A stretch of DNA of 51,428 bases from Desulfurococcales archaeon. GTDB taxonomy: Archaea > Thermoproteota > Thermoprotei_A > Sulfolobales > NBVN01. The stretch covers positions 1 to 51,428 of the forward strand of contig WAOK01000007.1 of NCBI GenBank assembly GCA_015521325.1, written 5' to 3'. The notes below the pieces were generated by a model, which saw nothing but the letters and a program-made list of their open reading frames with translations, was not told where the DNA came from and searched no databases. This document shows, piece by piece, positions 11,171-20,833 of the stretch. How positions within the stretch are numbered: the first letter of the stretch is position 1; each line of letters starts with the position of its first letter. Position numbers and translations under genes: made by a program.

Positions 11171-13948
11171 ATGATGATAGGAGACGGAAATTATTGCCTT
11201 TCGGTTAATAGGGCTGAATGTATTACTCTGGGAGCAGGGGCAGTAACAGCAATGACGGACACAGTTGCTGTCATTCGTAGTGTGCTGAGGAGTCTGGGGA
11301 TAACACCGTTTGAGTACCAGCTAAGATCGTTTGACGCCATATTGGAGGGGGCCAATGTAATAATAACAGCGCCGACTGGATGGGGCAAGACAGAGGCCTC
11401 CATAGTGCCTGTGATCGCAGAGATCCGTGTCAAGAGATCTGAACCCATAGCGGCTCTCTACATTACTCCTCTGCGTGCACTCATCAACGACATAACGGCC
11501 AGAATAAGGCGTCTTGGCAGAACTCACGGCATCAAAGTTGCGAGAAAACATGGTGACGTCACTCAAGCTGAGAGGAGAAGACGGCTGAAGGAACGTCCCC
11601 ACATCCTTGTGACGACGCCGGAGAGTCTGGAGTCCGACATTGACCTCTCGCCCGGGATGCGTGATATGCTCGGGAATGTGAGGTGGGTCATTGTTGATGA
11701 GGTCCACGAGATCTTAGCTACGAAGAGAGGCACGCATCTCGCCGTATTGCTTGAGAGGCTCAGGAGACTGGCGGGTGATTATCAACTTATAATGCTTTCG
11801 GCGACGGTGAGCGACCCGATAGGCGTTCTTAACGCATTCTCTGGTTCGAGTAGAAGGAGGCTGGTACATGTAGGCTCAAAGGAATTAAAAAGTATAAGGG
11901 TAGAGGTCATCCCACCCACTAGTGATATATCCAAAGCGATAAAGGAGATCACGAGGAATCATCGTAAGCTCCTCATATTCATCGACTCAAGGAGGTTGGC
12001 TGAGAGACTTCATTCAGATTTAGAGAAAATGGGGCTTAGCGGCTTCGCCGTGCATCACTCCTCAGTGTCAAGGAGTGTCAGGGAGAGCGTTGAGAAAATG
12101 CTCAAGGAGGGGAATCTGAGGGCTGTCATCGCCACAAAGACCTTGGAACTCGGGATCGATGTGGGTGACGTGGACGCAGTCATAAACGTGGGGCCGCCGC
12201 CTTCTGTGACGGCTCTCCTTCAGAGAATAGGGAGATCGGGGCATAGGAGCGGAGGTGTCGGAATTGGCTATATCATCCCAAGAAACGATTACGAATACCT
12301 ACTTTCCCTCGCCTCTGTATCGGCCGTAATGAAGGGGCTCCTAGAGAAGAGGATCCCCGTAATATGCTTCGGCGATGTTGTGGCAAGGGCAATAGCTGGC
12401 ATGCTACTTGAGCGCTCGCCAAGGGGGGAGGACGAAGTACTCGCCATAGTCACTAGGTCACTTCCCTGCAGTACAGAAAGAGTGAGATCAATAGTTGAGG
12501 TGCTTGAGGAGTCGGGCATGGTGCGCCGACACGATGGTGCACTCAGGCTCACGAATAAGTTCTATAGGATATGGAGTCAGCAGGGTCCAGGGAGGGATTT
12601 TCGGAGATTCTTCTCGTTAGTGCCTTCGTTGGACGATAGGATTATCGTAATGTTCAAAGGGAGGGAGATAGGGTTCTTGGATTACGCATATGTGGTTAAG
12701 TATCTTCGACCTGGTGATAGGGTACGACTTGCTGGCAAGAACTGGGACATCGTCGGAATCGACTTGAGGCTAGGGCACCTAGAAGTAGTGCCAAGCGCTG
12801 GCGGAGGTGAACCTCCCGAGTGGCACGGATCCCCTGTAACGGTATCCGAACTAATCACTAAGGAACTCTTTAGAATAATAAATGAGTGTGTGAACGGTCC
12901 CTGTCTCAATAAATTCATTGAGAATATAGCCAGCTGGTTTAGGAGGTATCCCGGTAGGGCTCCATATCCTGGAGAGCTATTTCTCGAACGGTATGGGGAC
13001 ACACTAATTCTCTATGGTCCATACTCCCAGAGGGAGTTCGAGCTACTCTCATTGCTAGTGCACTTCCTGCTACACACGAAGCGTGGTAGGATAAGGGAGG
13101 TTACTGTGAGGTCTTCAGCGCTGGGAGTGGCTATTGAAGGCGGTGGTGATCTGATAAAGGAATTATATGGTTCTGGGTATTCAGAGGATCTCGTGAAGGG
13201 AGCGCTGAGCATGTCTCCCGAGTATATAATGCTGGAGAGGGAGGTTCTCCCAAGCTTCGGCATAGTAAAGAACGACGTTGTCCATGCTGAGATCCTGAGG
13301 CAGTTACGAATGTTGTACAGAGCCGAGAGTAAGGGAAACCTAGTTAAAGAGTTCATGAACGCCGAAGTTACTCTTCGATCCGTTAGTGGTGCCGGCATCT
13401 CACCCATAGCAAAGGAGATCTTGAGATCGCCCCGTACAAGGCCCTGGTACAAGGGTGTCTATAGGTTACTGGCCGAGAGTGTGTCCGGCTATGCCTTCAC
13501 AGTAGAGGAGCTAGCGGTGCTCACAGGTCTTGATGAGAGCTACGTTGAGAGGAGACTTAAAGGGATGAGGAAATTCAGTGGGCGGTATAGGGTCGTAGAG
13601 TTCTATGATATCAGCACGGGAGAGAGGAGGTGGGCGCTCGCAAAGGATCTGAGGGTATTGGCTAGAGGCGAATTCAGAGAATGCTTTGAACCACCTTCGA
13701 AGAGTAGCGTTTATCAGGTGATGATTTACTATGAGAGAGGAGAGCAACCATCGTCGTTTCTGTTATCTGCTGAGAGTGTTGAGAGGGGAATATTAAATAG
13801 TCTAGTTGCTGACACTGATAACGTCTACAAACTCACAGTTAAGGGGGGATGTGGATCTGTGACATACTACCACGTCCCTCCGGAATTGCTTGACCTGACT
13901 ATCCTCAATGCTATGGCGTATCTGCAGGTGGTGAAGGGATGCGGGTGA
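11171..13948 (+). CDS. Lhr-like DEAD/DEAH superfamily 2 helicase
   Basis: 925 aa; APTGWGKTEASIVPVI, TTPESLESD, VDEVHEI, LSATVSDP, ATKTLELGIDVGDVDAVINVGPPPSVTALLQRIGRSGHRSGG. True start may be 11252 (MTDTVAVIRSVL). Confidence 0.9.
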   Translation: MMIGDGNYCLSVNRAECITLGAGAVTAMTDTVAVIRSVLRSLGITPFEYQLRSFDAILEGANVIITAPTGWGKTEASIVPVIAEIRVKRSEPIAALYITPLRALINDITARIRRLGRTHGIKVARKHGDVTQAERRRRLKERPHILVTTPESLESDIDLSPGMRDMLGNVRWVIVDEVHEILATKRGTHLAVLLERLRRLAGDYQLIMLSATVSDPIGVLNAFSGSSRRRLVHVGSKELKSIRVEVIPPTSDISKAIKEITRNHRKLLIFIDSRRLAERLHSDLEKMGLSGFAVHHSSVSRSVRESVEKMLKEGNLRAVIATKTLELGIDVGDVDAVINVGPPPSVTALLQRIGRSGHRSGGVGIGYIIPRNDYEYLLSLASVSAVMKGLLEKRIPVICFGDVVARAIAGMLLERSPRGEDEVLAIVTRSLPCSTERVRSIVEVLEESGMVRRHDGALRLTNKFYRIWSQQGPGRDFRRFFSLVPSLDDRIIVMFKGREIGFLDYAYVVKYLRPGDRVRLAGKNWDIVGIDLRLGHLEVVPSAGGGEPPEWHGSPVTVSELITKELFRIINECVNGPCLNKFIENIASWFRRYPGRAPYPGELFLERYGDTLILYGPYSQREFELLSLLVHFLLHTKRGRIREVTVRSSALGVAIEGGGDLIKELYGSGYSEDLVKGALSMSPEYIMLEREVLPSFGIVKNDVVHAEILRQLRMLYRAESKGNLVKEFMNAEVTLRSVSGAGISPIAKEILRSPRTRPWYKGVYRLLAESVSGYAFTVEELAVLTGLDESYVERRLKGMRKFSGRYRVVEFYDISTGERRWALAKDLRVLARGEFRECFEPPSKSSVYQVMIYYERGEQPSSFLLSAESVERGILNSLVADTDNVYKLTVKGGCGSVTYYHVPPELLDLTILNAMAYLQVVKGCG

Positions 13949-14436
13949 GAGCAAGGGCAGAGATAGCAGGTGTGATAGACCAGCGTAGGGTCGCGCGCTT
14001 GGAGAGACTGCTTAACTCAATTAAGGCCAGGCTAGTTTTCCTCGACTATAACCATGGATCAGTTCTAGTAAGAGCTGATCCTTGTCTCCTCCTTGAAGTT
14101 GCGGACGAGCTGAGAAGGCTTATTCGCAGATGCATCTTCAGGCTAACGCTTTTTGTAAGGCCTGCGTCAAGCGTGAGAGAGTTGTGTGGCGATATCGCCA
14201 AGGTCTCGAGAGATCGTGAGAGATGCGTAGCTGGCAAAACTGATAAGATCGCCTTGATCGCCGATATATCTCTTGCTAGGGACTATGCCAGGGTCATCGT
14301 TGTCAGGCACACTGGTCTAGGCGTTTTTGATCTCTCAAGCCCATTACTCCTTAGCCCTGCTGAGTTCCCGTGCGTTGAGATACCAAACATAGTTAACGAA
14401 ATATCTCGTGTGCTGCCTGTATGTAGGGTGGAGTAA
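13939..14436 (+). CDS. Uncharacterised protein coupled to the Lhr-like helicase
   Basis: 165 aa; overlaps the helicase 3' end by 10 nt and abuts the next gene directly (TAA followed immediately by GTG). Confidence 0.6.
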   Translation: MRVRARAEIAGVIDQRRVARLERLLNSIKARLVFLDYNHGSVLVRADPCLLLEVADELRRLIRRCIFRLTLFVRPASSVRELCGDIAKVSRDRERCVAGKTDKIALIADISLARDYARVIVVRHTGLGVFDLSSPLLLSPAEFPCVEIPNIVNEISRVLPVCRVE

Positions 14437-14712
14437 GTGCCCGGTAGCGAGCTGGGGCTTAAGTCTGTCGCCGGTGCGATCGCCGGTGCATTGCTGGGTA
14501 TCATGTCAGCCCTGCTGGGTTCTCCATCAGAGCCCTTGTCGTATATTTTGGTAGGACTGTACCTAGCGACGTATCCCATATCTGTTATGATTATACGGAT
14601 CTTTGGACTGGATGTGGGTCTCAAGAAAGGTGTCTCTGTATTCTATTCTCTCGAATTTATCTTCTGGGCGGGGGTCTATGAGGCACTGAGTTACGCAACG
14701 GTAATGAGGTGA
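14437..14712 (+). CDS. Small membrane protein, possibly EMC6/Rab5-interacting-like
   Basis: 91 aa, GTG start; hydrophobic segments AGAIAGALLGIMSALLG, LSYILVGLYLATYPISVMII and SLEFIFWAGVYEALSY resemble archaeal EMC6-like proteins. Confidence 0.5.
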   Translation: MPGSELGLKSVAGAIAGALLGIMSALLGSPSEPLSYILVGLYLATYPISVMIIRIFGLDVGLKKGVSVFYSLEFIFWAGVYEALSYATVMR

Positions 14713-14716
14713 AGAG

Positions 14717-15250
14717 ATGAGGAAAACACGTGATTCTTTCGAGGTAATGGAGTACTATGACACCATAGCCCCTTCCTATAACGAGCTCTATGGCGATGAG
14801 CAGCTCAGTAAATACAGAGGAATAGAGGATATATGTAAGGGCGCGAAGATACTAGATATCGGATGCGGTACCGGACTGCTTCTCAAGTACTTAAGGGTTG
14901 TGGGCGCTGATCCGAGGCTATATGTTTGCCTAGATATTAGTAGGGAGATGCTTGAAAGGTGTGATGAGTGTAAGGAGAGTGGAGCAGTGGTTGAGAGAGT
15001 TGCAAGTGATATGGAGCTTGCAAGTAGCCTGTTCATTGAGAAGTTCGAGTGCATAACGCTTTTCACAGTGCTCCTTGCTACGTACGACATCCGAAACCTG
15101 CTTGAGGAATTAATTCGTATCCTCTCGCCGGGAGGAAGGATAGTTTATACAATACTGGGTAGTGCGGCGTCCTGCCCTTTAGGGCACGAGGTGAGGAGAC
15201 TAGGTAGGATGGAGGTGCTCTGTATTGTCGACAACGTACCGCAGACCTAA
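14717..15250 (+). CDS. Class I SAM-dependent methyltransferase
   Basis: 177 aa; YYDTIAPSYNELYGDEQ...AKILDIGCGTGLLLKYL...YVCLDISREMLERC. Confidence 0.85.
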   Translation: MRKTRDSFEVMEYYDTIAPSYNELYGDEQLSKYRGIEDICKGAKILDIGCGTGLLLKYLRVVGADPRLYVCLDISREMLERCDECKESGAVVERVASDMELASSLFIEKFECITLFTVLLATYDIRNLLEELIRILSPGGRIVYTILGSAASCPLGHEVRRLGRMEVLCIVDNVPQT

Positions 15251-17180
15251 GTCTTCCTTCACATCCCTTGACACGGCAGTGATCGCAAGAGAACTCAACA
15301 AGGCTCTCGTAGGTGGAAGAATTGATAATATATACAGGTCCTCATCGACCATGCTTCTCAAGGTTAAGGGTGGCGCGCTTGGGTCAGGCTACGTACTTAT
15401 CGATCCTGCCCGAAGGGCGCACTTGACGTGGAAGATAGGCGAAAAAGACGCGAGGGGCTGGGTGCCCACATTTAGGGCGTTTATGAGAGGTGCCGTAATC
15501 GAGAATGTGGAGCAGGTGAGGTTCGAGAGAATTCTCGTGATAGGGATGAGGAACAAGGGATCAGAACTGTCCCTATACATCGAGCTGATTCCAAGAGGAA
15601 TAGTTGCCCTAGCGAATACTGAAGGCAAGGCACTCGCTGTCACGTCATCGATAAGGGCTAAGGACAGAACCGTCGTACCCGGAGGGAGATATACAATGCC
15701 ACCCCCTCTTCCTGACGTACTAAGAGAGGATGAGAATGTCCTTGCTGACATTGTCTTAAGGAAAGGCAAAAATCTTGGCTCGGCCTTAGTCAGAGAGTTA
15801 GGCGTTCCTCCAGAGGTTGTGAACGAAGTAATCCAACCGGAGGTAAGGACCAGTAAGCCTAAGGAATTAGGTGAAGACACAATTATTGAAGTAATAAAAA
15901 AAGTGAGGACATTTATGCTAACCGTTATTGAGTCACCAAAACCTGTCGTCGTGAAGGTCTCTGGAAGACCGCTCGCTTTCCACCCATTTATACCGGAGAA
16001 TCTCTATAGAGAGGCCGGAGTTGAGTACGTAGAATACGACTCCTTCTCTAAGGCAGTTGATGATTACTTCTCACATATGTTAAGCGAGGGAGTGGTTAGT
16101 GAGAGTGAGGTAGCCAGGCATGAGGCCCTTCTTCATGAGGCTCTTAGAAGGCTGGATGAAATTGAGGAGACGATAAAACGCCTTAATATGGAGGCGAGGG
16201 CTTTTTCCGAGAACTATTACGTCATAGAGCAACTCTGGAGATGTGTTAGGGACACGGTTAAGGAAGTTGGGTGGGAGAAGGTACGTGAGTTCTGCAGGGT
16301 GAATAATATAGATCCTTCTAGGGGTGTGTTTAAGGTCGTTATAGGCGGCACTGAGCTCTCGTTGAACATAATTGATCCCCTCTACAGGCAATACGCTCTC
16401 TTGATGAAGAGATTAGAGAAGGAAAGGGAGAGGTTGGAGAGAGGGAAGAAAGCGGTAGAGGAGCTCAAGAGGAGATTGGCTGCGGTGAGAGCTAAGGCTG
16501 GCGTGAGAAGGCTGCGGAGGATTATTGAGTGGTATGATTCATATCACTGGCTCATCACGAGTCACGGATTCCTCGCGATTGGGGGTAGAGACGCTCAGCA
16601 GAATGAGAAAGTAGTGCGGAAGTATCTGGGACCTCGGGATATCTTCGTCCATGCTGACGTTCATGGTGCATCCGCTTTTGTTATATTAACGGAAGGGAGG
16701 GAGGTTCCGGATAGTGATATAAGAGAAGTTGCTGTTATGGCCGCCTCATACAGTAAGGCTTGGTCCTCGGGTTTCGCCGCCGTTGACGTGTTCTGGGTGC
16801 GTGGTGAGCAGGTCAGTAAGTCGCCGCCTTCAGGTCAGTACCTGCCGAAGGGCTCATTCATGATCTACGGGAAGAAGAATTATATAAAGGGCGTAAGGCT
16901 ACGCCTGGCAATAGGTGTAGAATTAGTTAGCACGGATGGGTACAGGCTGGTCGCTGGGCCAGAGGAAGTTATTAAGGAGCGTGCGGAGGCGTACATAGTC
17001 ATAGAGCCCGGCAATCTTAAGAGAGGTAAGGTGGCAGAGAAGATCGTTGAGAGACTTAAGGAGGTAATCCCGGGTTTGATAGATCTTAAGGCCGAACACG
17101 TAGTCAATAGAATTCCAGGTTCATCTAGAATCGTTAGATACGGCGGTAGGGCCGTTGGAAAGGATAAATCACCTGAATGA
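15225..17180 (+). CDS. rqcH: NFACT/RqcH (NEMF/Rqc2-type) ribosome quality control protein
   Basis: 651 aa; FTSLDTAVIARELNKALVGGRIDNIYRSSSTMLLKVKG N-terminus, coiled coil, WYDSYHWLITSHGFLAIGGRDAQQNEKVVRKYLGPRDIFVHADVHGASAFVI. TTG start. Confidence 0.93.
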   Translation: MSTTYRRPKSSFTSLDTAVIARELNKALVGGRIDNIYRSSSTMLLKVKGGALGSGYVLIDPARRAHLTWKIGEKDARGWVPTFRAFMRGAVIENVEQVRFERILVIGMRNKGSELSLYIELIPRGIVALANTEGKALAVTSSIRAKDRTVVPGGRYTMPPPLPDVLREDENVLADIVLRKGKNLGSALVRELGVPPEVVNEVIQPEVRTSKPKELGEDTIIEVIKKVRTFMLTVIESPKPVVVKVSGRPLAFHPFIPENLYREAGVEYVEYDSFSKAVDDYFSHMLSEGVVSESEVARHEALLHEALRRLDEIEETIKRLNMEARAFSENYYVIEQLWRCVRDTVKEVGWEKVREFCRVNNIDPSRGVFKVVIGGTELSLNIIDPLYRQYALLMKRLEKERERLERGKKAVEELKRRLAAVRAKAGVRRLRRIIEWYDSYHWLITSHGFLAIGGRDAQQNEKVVRKYLGPRDIFVHADVHGASAFVILTEGREVPDSDIREVAVMAASYSKAWSSGFAAVDVFWVRGEQVSKSPPSGQYLPKGSFMIYGKKNYIKGVRLRLAIGVELVSTDGYRLVAGPEEVIKERAEAYIVIEPGNLKRGKVAEKIVERLKEVIPGLIDLKAEHVVNRIPGSSRIVRYGGRAVGKDKSPE

Positions 17181-17201
17181 CACTATAATAATGGTGACTC
17201 C

Positions 17202-17990
17202 TTGAAGGTTAGGCTCCTTATCGATTCTCATTACCCAACCGTATCACCCGACGATCCCCTCACTAAGGCTCGTGCCTTAATGAGGGACATAGGGCTAAGG
17301 ATGCTACCCATAGTTGAGGAAGGCTCTCTTTACGGCATTATAAGAAGAGAGAACGTCCTTCTACTCACATCAACTCGCTCAACAGCAGCCGTACGTGACG
17401 CGGCTGACAGGCCCCGGCTTGTGTTCCGCCCTGATGATGATATGTTCAAGTCTGTGAAAGCCATGGTCGAGCTCGATGAGTGGTACTCGCCTGTGGTAGA
17501 TGAAAGAAATGGAAAATATATGGGAGTCGTGAGCCTTACCTCATTCCTCAGATTCATGCTAAGGAAGGGCAATCTAGGGGCCCACATGAAGGTTGGGGAG
17601 TTAATGACTACTTCCCCTCTAGAGTATGTGCTCCCCGACGAGCCTATATCTAGGGTATGGAGGAAAATGGTTAATCTCCAAATAAGCGGTTTTCCTGTCG
17701 TCCGGAATCCGAAGACCCTTGAAGTAATTGGAATGATAACACAGCACGACCTCCTCAAGAGGGGATACACAAGGATAGAGCTGGAATCTCCTAGCGGACC
17801 TAGGAGAGGACCAAGGGTTAAGGACGCCATGACGACGCCAGCTGTCTCGGTATCCCCGAACGATGATATTGTGAAGGTCATCAGGATACTGTTGGACAGA
17901 GACATCGGCAGGGTCCCTGTAACTGACGAGAGAGGCTTTCTAATTGGGATCGTTGACCGGAGTGACGCTGTAAAAGCTTTTCTGGGGTGA
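17202..17990 (+). CDS. Multi-CBS-domain protein 1
   Basis: 262 aa; repeated CBS modules (LPIVEEGSLYGIIRRENVL; FPVVRNPKTLEVIGMITQHDLL; VPVTDERGFLIGIVDRSDAV). TTG start. Confidence 0.88.
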   Translation: MKVRLLIDSHYPTVSPDDPLTKARALMRDIGLRMLPIVEEGSLYGIIRRENVLLLTSTRSTAAVRDAADRPRLVFRPDDDMFKSVKAMVELDEWYSPVVDERNGKYMGVVSLTSFLRFMLRKGNLGAHMKVGELMTTSPLEYVLPDEPISRVWRKMVNLQISGFPVVRNPKTLEVIGMITQHDLLKRGYTRIELESPSGPRRGPRVKDAMTTPAVSVSPNDDIVKVIRILLDRDIGRVPVTDERGFLIGIVDRSDAVKAFLG

Positions 17991-18925
17991 GTTATATGGC
18001 GAAAAGGTCCGTATACAGGAGAATAATCGAAAAGAATAGATGGCTAAGAAGCGACGGTAAGCCCAACTTCCGCGATAACATTCACGAGGTTATACCGAAG
18101 CTCCAGCCACTCCTCGATAAGGAAGTGCCCACATTAAGTGAGGTGTCCACGGTGCTCAATGCTGCAGAGGCAATGACGTCATCGGGTAAGAGGGTGCTCC
18201 CGGTAGTGGATCCGGGCAGTAACCTCGGCGGTGTGGTAGCCGGTATGGATATAATCGAGTACCTTGGTGGGGGACAGAAATATAAAATAGTTACTCAGAG
18301 ATTCGGCGACCGTATCTATGACGCATTGTACGCACATGTGAGGGACATTATGACGACAAATGTGATTTCGGTAGATATAGATACTGACCCTATGAAGGTC
18401 ATCGAAGTAATGGTGCTTAATGGGCTAGGTGCTGTGCCTGTCGTCGGGAGTGGCGGTAAGTTTGTTGGGATGGTTACAGAGGAGGTGTTGACGCGGTATG
18501 TGCACGCCCTAGTTAGGGGGATCACAGTATCCGAGGTGATGAGTAAGTCAGTCATAAGCATAGCGAGGGAGGCTAGCATAGGTGCTGCCCTAAAACTCAT
18601 GGTGTCCACAGGCGTCAGGCGCCTTCCTATTGTAGACGGAGCAGTGTTAAGGGGTGTGGTGACATGGAAGGAAATAATAGGGTTTGTGGGATCTCACGAG
18701 ATTTTCAATCACCTTAAAGAGTACACAGTAACAGAATTCAACGACCTACCTCTCGCCTTAGTAATGACGACGGACTTTGAAAAAGCATCCCCGGATGAAG
18801 ACCTAGCAGATGTAGTGCTCAGGATGAAGGAAAGAGAAAAGGATTACGCCTTGGTCATGAGGGGCGACGAGGTAGTGGGTATTATTACCGAGAGAGACGT
18901 ACTATACGCTGCTCTCACAGGGTGA
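17987..18925 (+). CDS. Multi-CBS-domain protein 2
   Basis: 312 aa; CBS repeats (VPVVGSGGKFVGMVTEEVL; LPIVDGAVLRGVVTWKEII; YALVMRGDEVVGIITERDVL); 4-nt overlap with previous gene. Confidence 0.88.
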   Translation: MSYMAKRSVYRRIIEKNRWLRSDGKPNFRDNIHEVIPKLQPLLDKEVPTLSEVSTVLNAAEAMTSSGKRVLPVVDPGSNLGGVVAGMDIIEYLGGGQKYKIVTQRFGDRIYDALYAHVRDIMTTNVISVDIDTDPMKVIEVMVLNGLGAVPVVGSGGKFVGMVTEEVLTRYVHALVRGITVSEVMSKSVISIAREASIGAALKLMVSTGVRRLPIVDGAVLRGVVTWKEIIGFVGSHEIFNHLKEYTVTEFNDLPLALVMTTDFEKASPDEDLADVVLRMKEREKDYALVMRGDEVVGIITERDVLYAALTG

Positions 18926-19791
18926 GAGCGATGCCTCCTAGAGTGAGTAAGTACATGACATCAGAGGTGGTTACGGCGGACGAGAACGATAACCTCGCTA
19001 GAATAAGGAACCTAATGATAAGGTACGGCATCGGACGCGTAGTGATCGTGAGTTCAAAGAGCGGTGGCAGGGTCGTAGGTATCATAAGTAGGAGCGACTT
19101 CGTTAGAATAATGTACAACAGGAAGAGGATGTACAGGCCGTTAACAGACATACTCGCCAAGGAAATAATGTCCACACCTGTCTATTCAATAAGGCCCACG
19201 AGAGCGATCAAGAGAGCGGCCCACATAATGCTGACTAGGAGGATAGGGTCCTTGGTGGTCATAGATATCGTGAACGGTGTTGAGGAGCTTAAGGGGATAA
19301 TAACGAAAACTGATATTGTGAGGGCATATGCGGAGAACTATAAGGGTATACATAGGGTAGAGGACGTGATGATAACCGAAGATCTCCCTATTGTCCATCC
19401 ACAGCACTCCTTCTTCTACGTGGCGGAAGTGGTTGGTGAGTACGGCAGGGCCCTCGTAGTCGATAACGAAAAAGTGATCGGAGTAATCACTAAGGCGGAC
19501 ATAATGTACAGCAATATATTCCCGCTGGCAAGAACGGGCGCGAAATTCGTTAAGAGAGCTGGGATAACAGGGAGGGGACTGCCAGGCGTTGTACGTGTCT
19601 ATACGATTCCCGTCGCCTACGACATTATGACGCCGAATCCGATAGTGATCTCGCCGTCAGAGGACCTAGCCGAAGCAGCCAAGATAATGATAACTAACGG
19701 GATAAGCACCCTCCCAGTAGTGAATGGCTCCGGTAAGCTCGCCGGATTAGTCACAAAGAAGGAGATCCTCAAAGCAGTGAGGAAGGGGTAG
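18922..19791 (+). CDS. Multi-CBS-domain protein 3
   Basis: 289 aa; CBS repeats (VVIVSSKSGGRVVGIISRSDFV; LVVIDIVNGVEELKGIITKTDIV; LPVVNGSGKLAGLVTKKEIL); 4-nt overlap with previous gene. Confidence 0.88.
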   Translation: MRAMPPRVSKYMTSEVVTADENDNLARIRNLMIRYGIGRVVIVSSKSGGRVVGIISRSDFVRIMYNRKRMYRPLTDILAKEIMSTPVYSIRPTRAIKRAAHIMLTRRIGSLVVIDIVNGVEELKGIITKTDIVRAYAENYKGIHRVEDVMITEDLPIVHPQHSFFYVAEVVGEYGRALVVDNEKVIGVITKADIMYSNIFPLARTGAKFVKRAGITGRGLPGVVRVYTIPVAYDIMTPNPIVISPSEDLAEAAKIMITNGISTLPVVNGSGKLAGLVTKKEILKAVRKG

Positions 19792-19796
19792 GGGCA

Positions 19797-20603
19797 ATGG
19801 AGCCCACCCTTATCGAGATCGGCAAGAAGGACTTCATAAGAATAAACAAAAACGATACACTCTACAATCTTATAAGGGAACTCTTCCGCAGAGGGGAAGA
19901 CAGGGCGATCGTCTACCATGACGACAAGCCAGTCGGGATAGTAACGCTAACAGACATAGCCCTTAAGATTGCCACGACAAAATCTAAGAGAGTACCGACT
20001 ACGGCCCTTCATGTCTCAGCGGTCATGAGCTCTCCGCTAATAGCGCTCTCCCAGAATACCTCGGTAATTAAGGCGGCTAGAGTAATGATTGAGAAAGGAA
20101 TAAGTAGTGTACCAGCACTTGACGAAAAAGGAGATGTTTCGGCATTAGTCACCAAGTGGGAAATCGTTGAGTTGCTAAGGGAAGAAGACTCACTGGTGGT
20201 GAATGCTCCCACAAGCGTTGTTAGGGAAGTAAAAGAGACCGACTCAGTCCTCATGGTTCGGAGAATGATCATGGATGAGGGCATACAGCAGGTTCTTGTG
20301 CGAAATCTTGAAGGAAAACCAGCAGGAATAGTAACAAGCTATGAGATCGCTAAACTACTAGCCGAGCTTATAGACTACGCATCTGAGTACGGTCCTAAGG
20401 ATTATCTGAAAGAAGTGAAAGTAGGTGAGATAATGAGGCCTTATGTACCAACCAAACCTTTAAACTCCAAGATTTCGGATATCGCTGAGCTAGTGACAGA
20501 GAAAAAGGTGAAAGCTGTTTACCTTGTCGAGGAAGGCGAGATCAAAGCATCAACAACACTAAACGACCTTGTGAGGTACTTCGTGAGCAAGGCAGTGTTC
20601 TAG
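19797..20603 (+). CDS. Multi-CBS-domain protein 4
   Basis: 268 aa; CBS repeats (AIVYHDDKPVGIVTLTDIA; VPALDEKGDVSALVTKWEIV; VLVRNLEGKPAGIVTSYEIA; VYLVEEGEIKASTTLNDLV). Confidence 0.88.
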   Translation: MEPTLIEIGKKDFIRINKNDTLYNLIRELFRRGEDRAIVYHDDKPVGIVTLTDIALKIATTKSKRVPTTALHVSAVMSSPLIALSQNTSVIKAARVMIEKGISSVPALDEKGDVSALVTKWEIVELLREEDSLVVNAPTSVVREVKETDSVLMVRRMIMDEGIQQVLVRNLEGKPAGIVTSYEIAKLLAELIDYASEYGPKDYLKEVKVGEIMRPYVPTKPLNSKISDIAELVTEKKVKAVYLVEEGEIKASTTLNDLVRYFVSKAVF

Positions 20604-20726
20604 AACTGTCGTGGCTTGGGTATGCTATCACTACATTTCTACAAAAATAAAATGATTCTCAACAAGATAGTCAGCAACAGCTCTTGACTACTCCATGAAA
20701 TCGTTGCTACGTAGGGCACTCACCAA

Positions 20727-20778
20727 TCAGCTGAGACAGGTTTCGTCATACGATCCCGTCATTTGCTGGGTTCATCAT
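20727..20778 (-). ncRNA. Candidate C/D-box sRNA
   Basis: Minus strand: C ATGATGA (20778-20772), 22 nt containing a degenerate D', C' ATGACGA (20749-20743), exactly 12-nt guide AACCTGTCTCAG, D CTGA (20730-20727); lies in a 342-nt intergenic gap. Confidence 0.45.
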
Positions 20779-20833
20779 CCGTTTTGTTGGAGGTGACGAA
20801 CCCTATATTAATTTAGTTGTGGAGTTTCGTTGT

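Noticed and set aside
17330-17905. 191-aa antisense ORF within the first CBS gene
   Set aside because: Sense CBS motifs are clear; antisense translation has no recognisable family.
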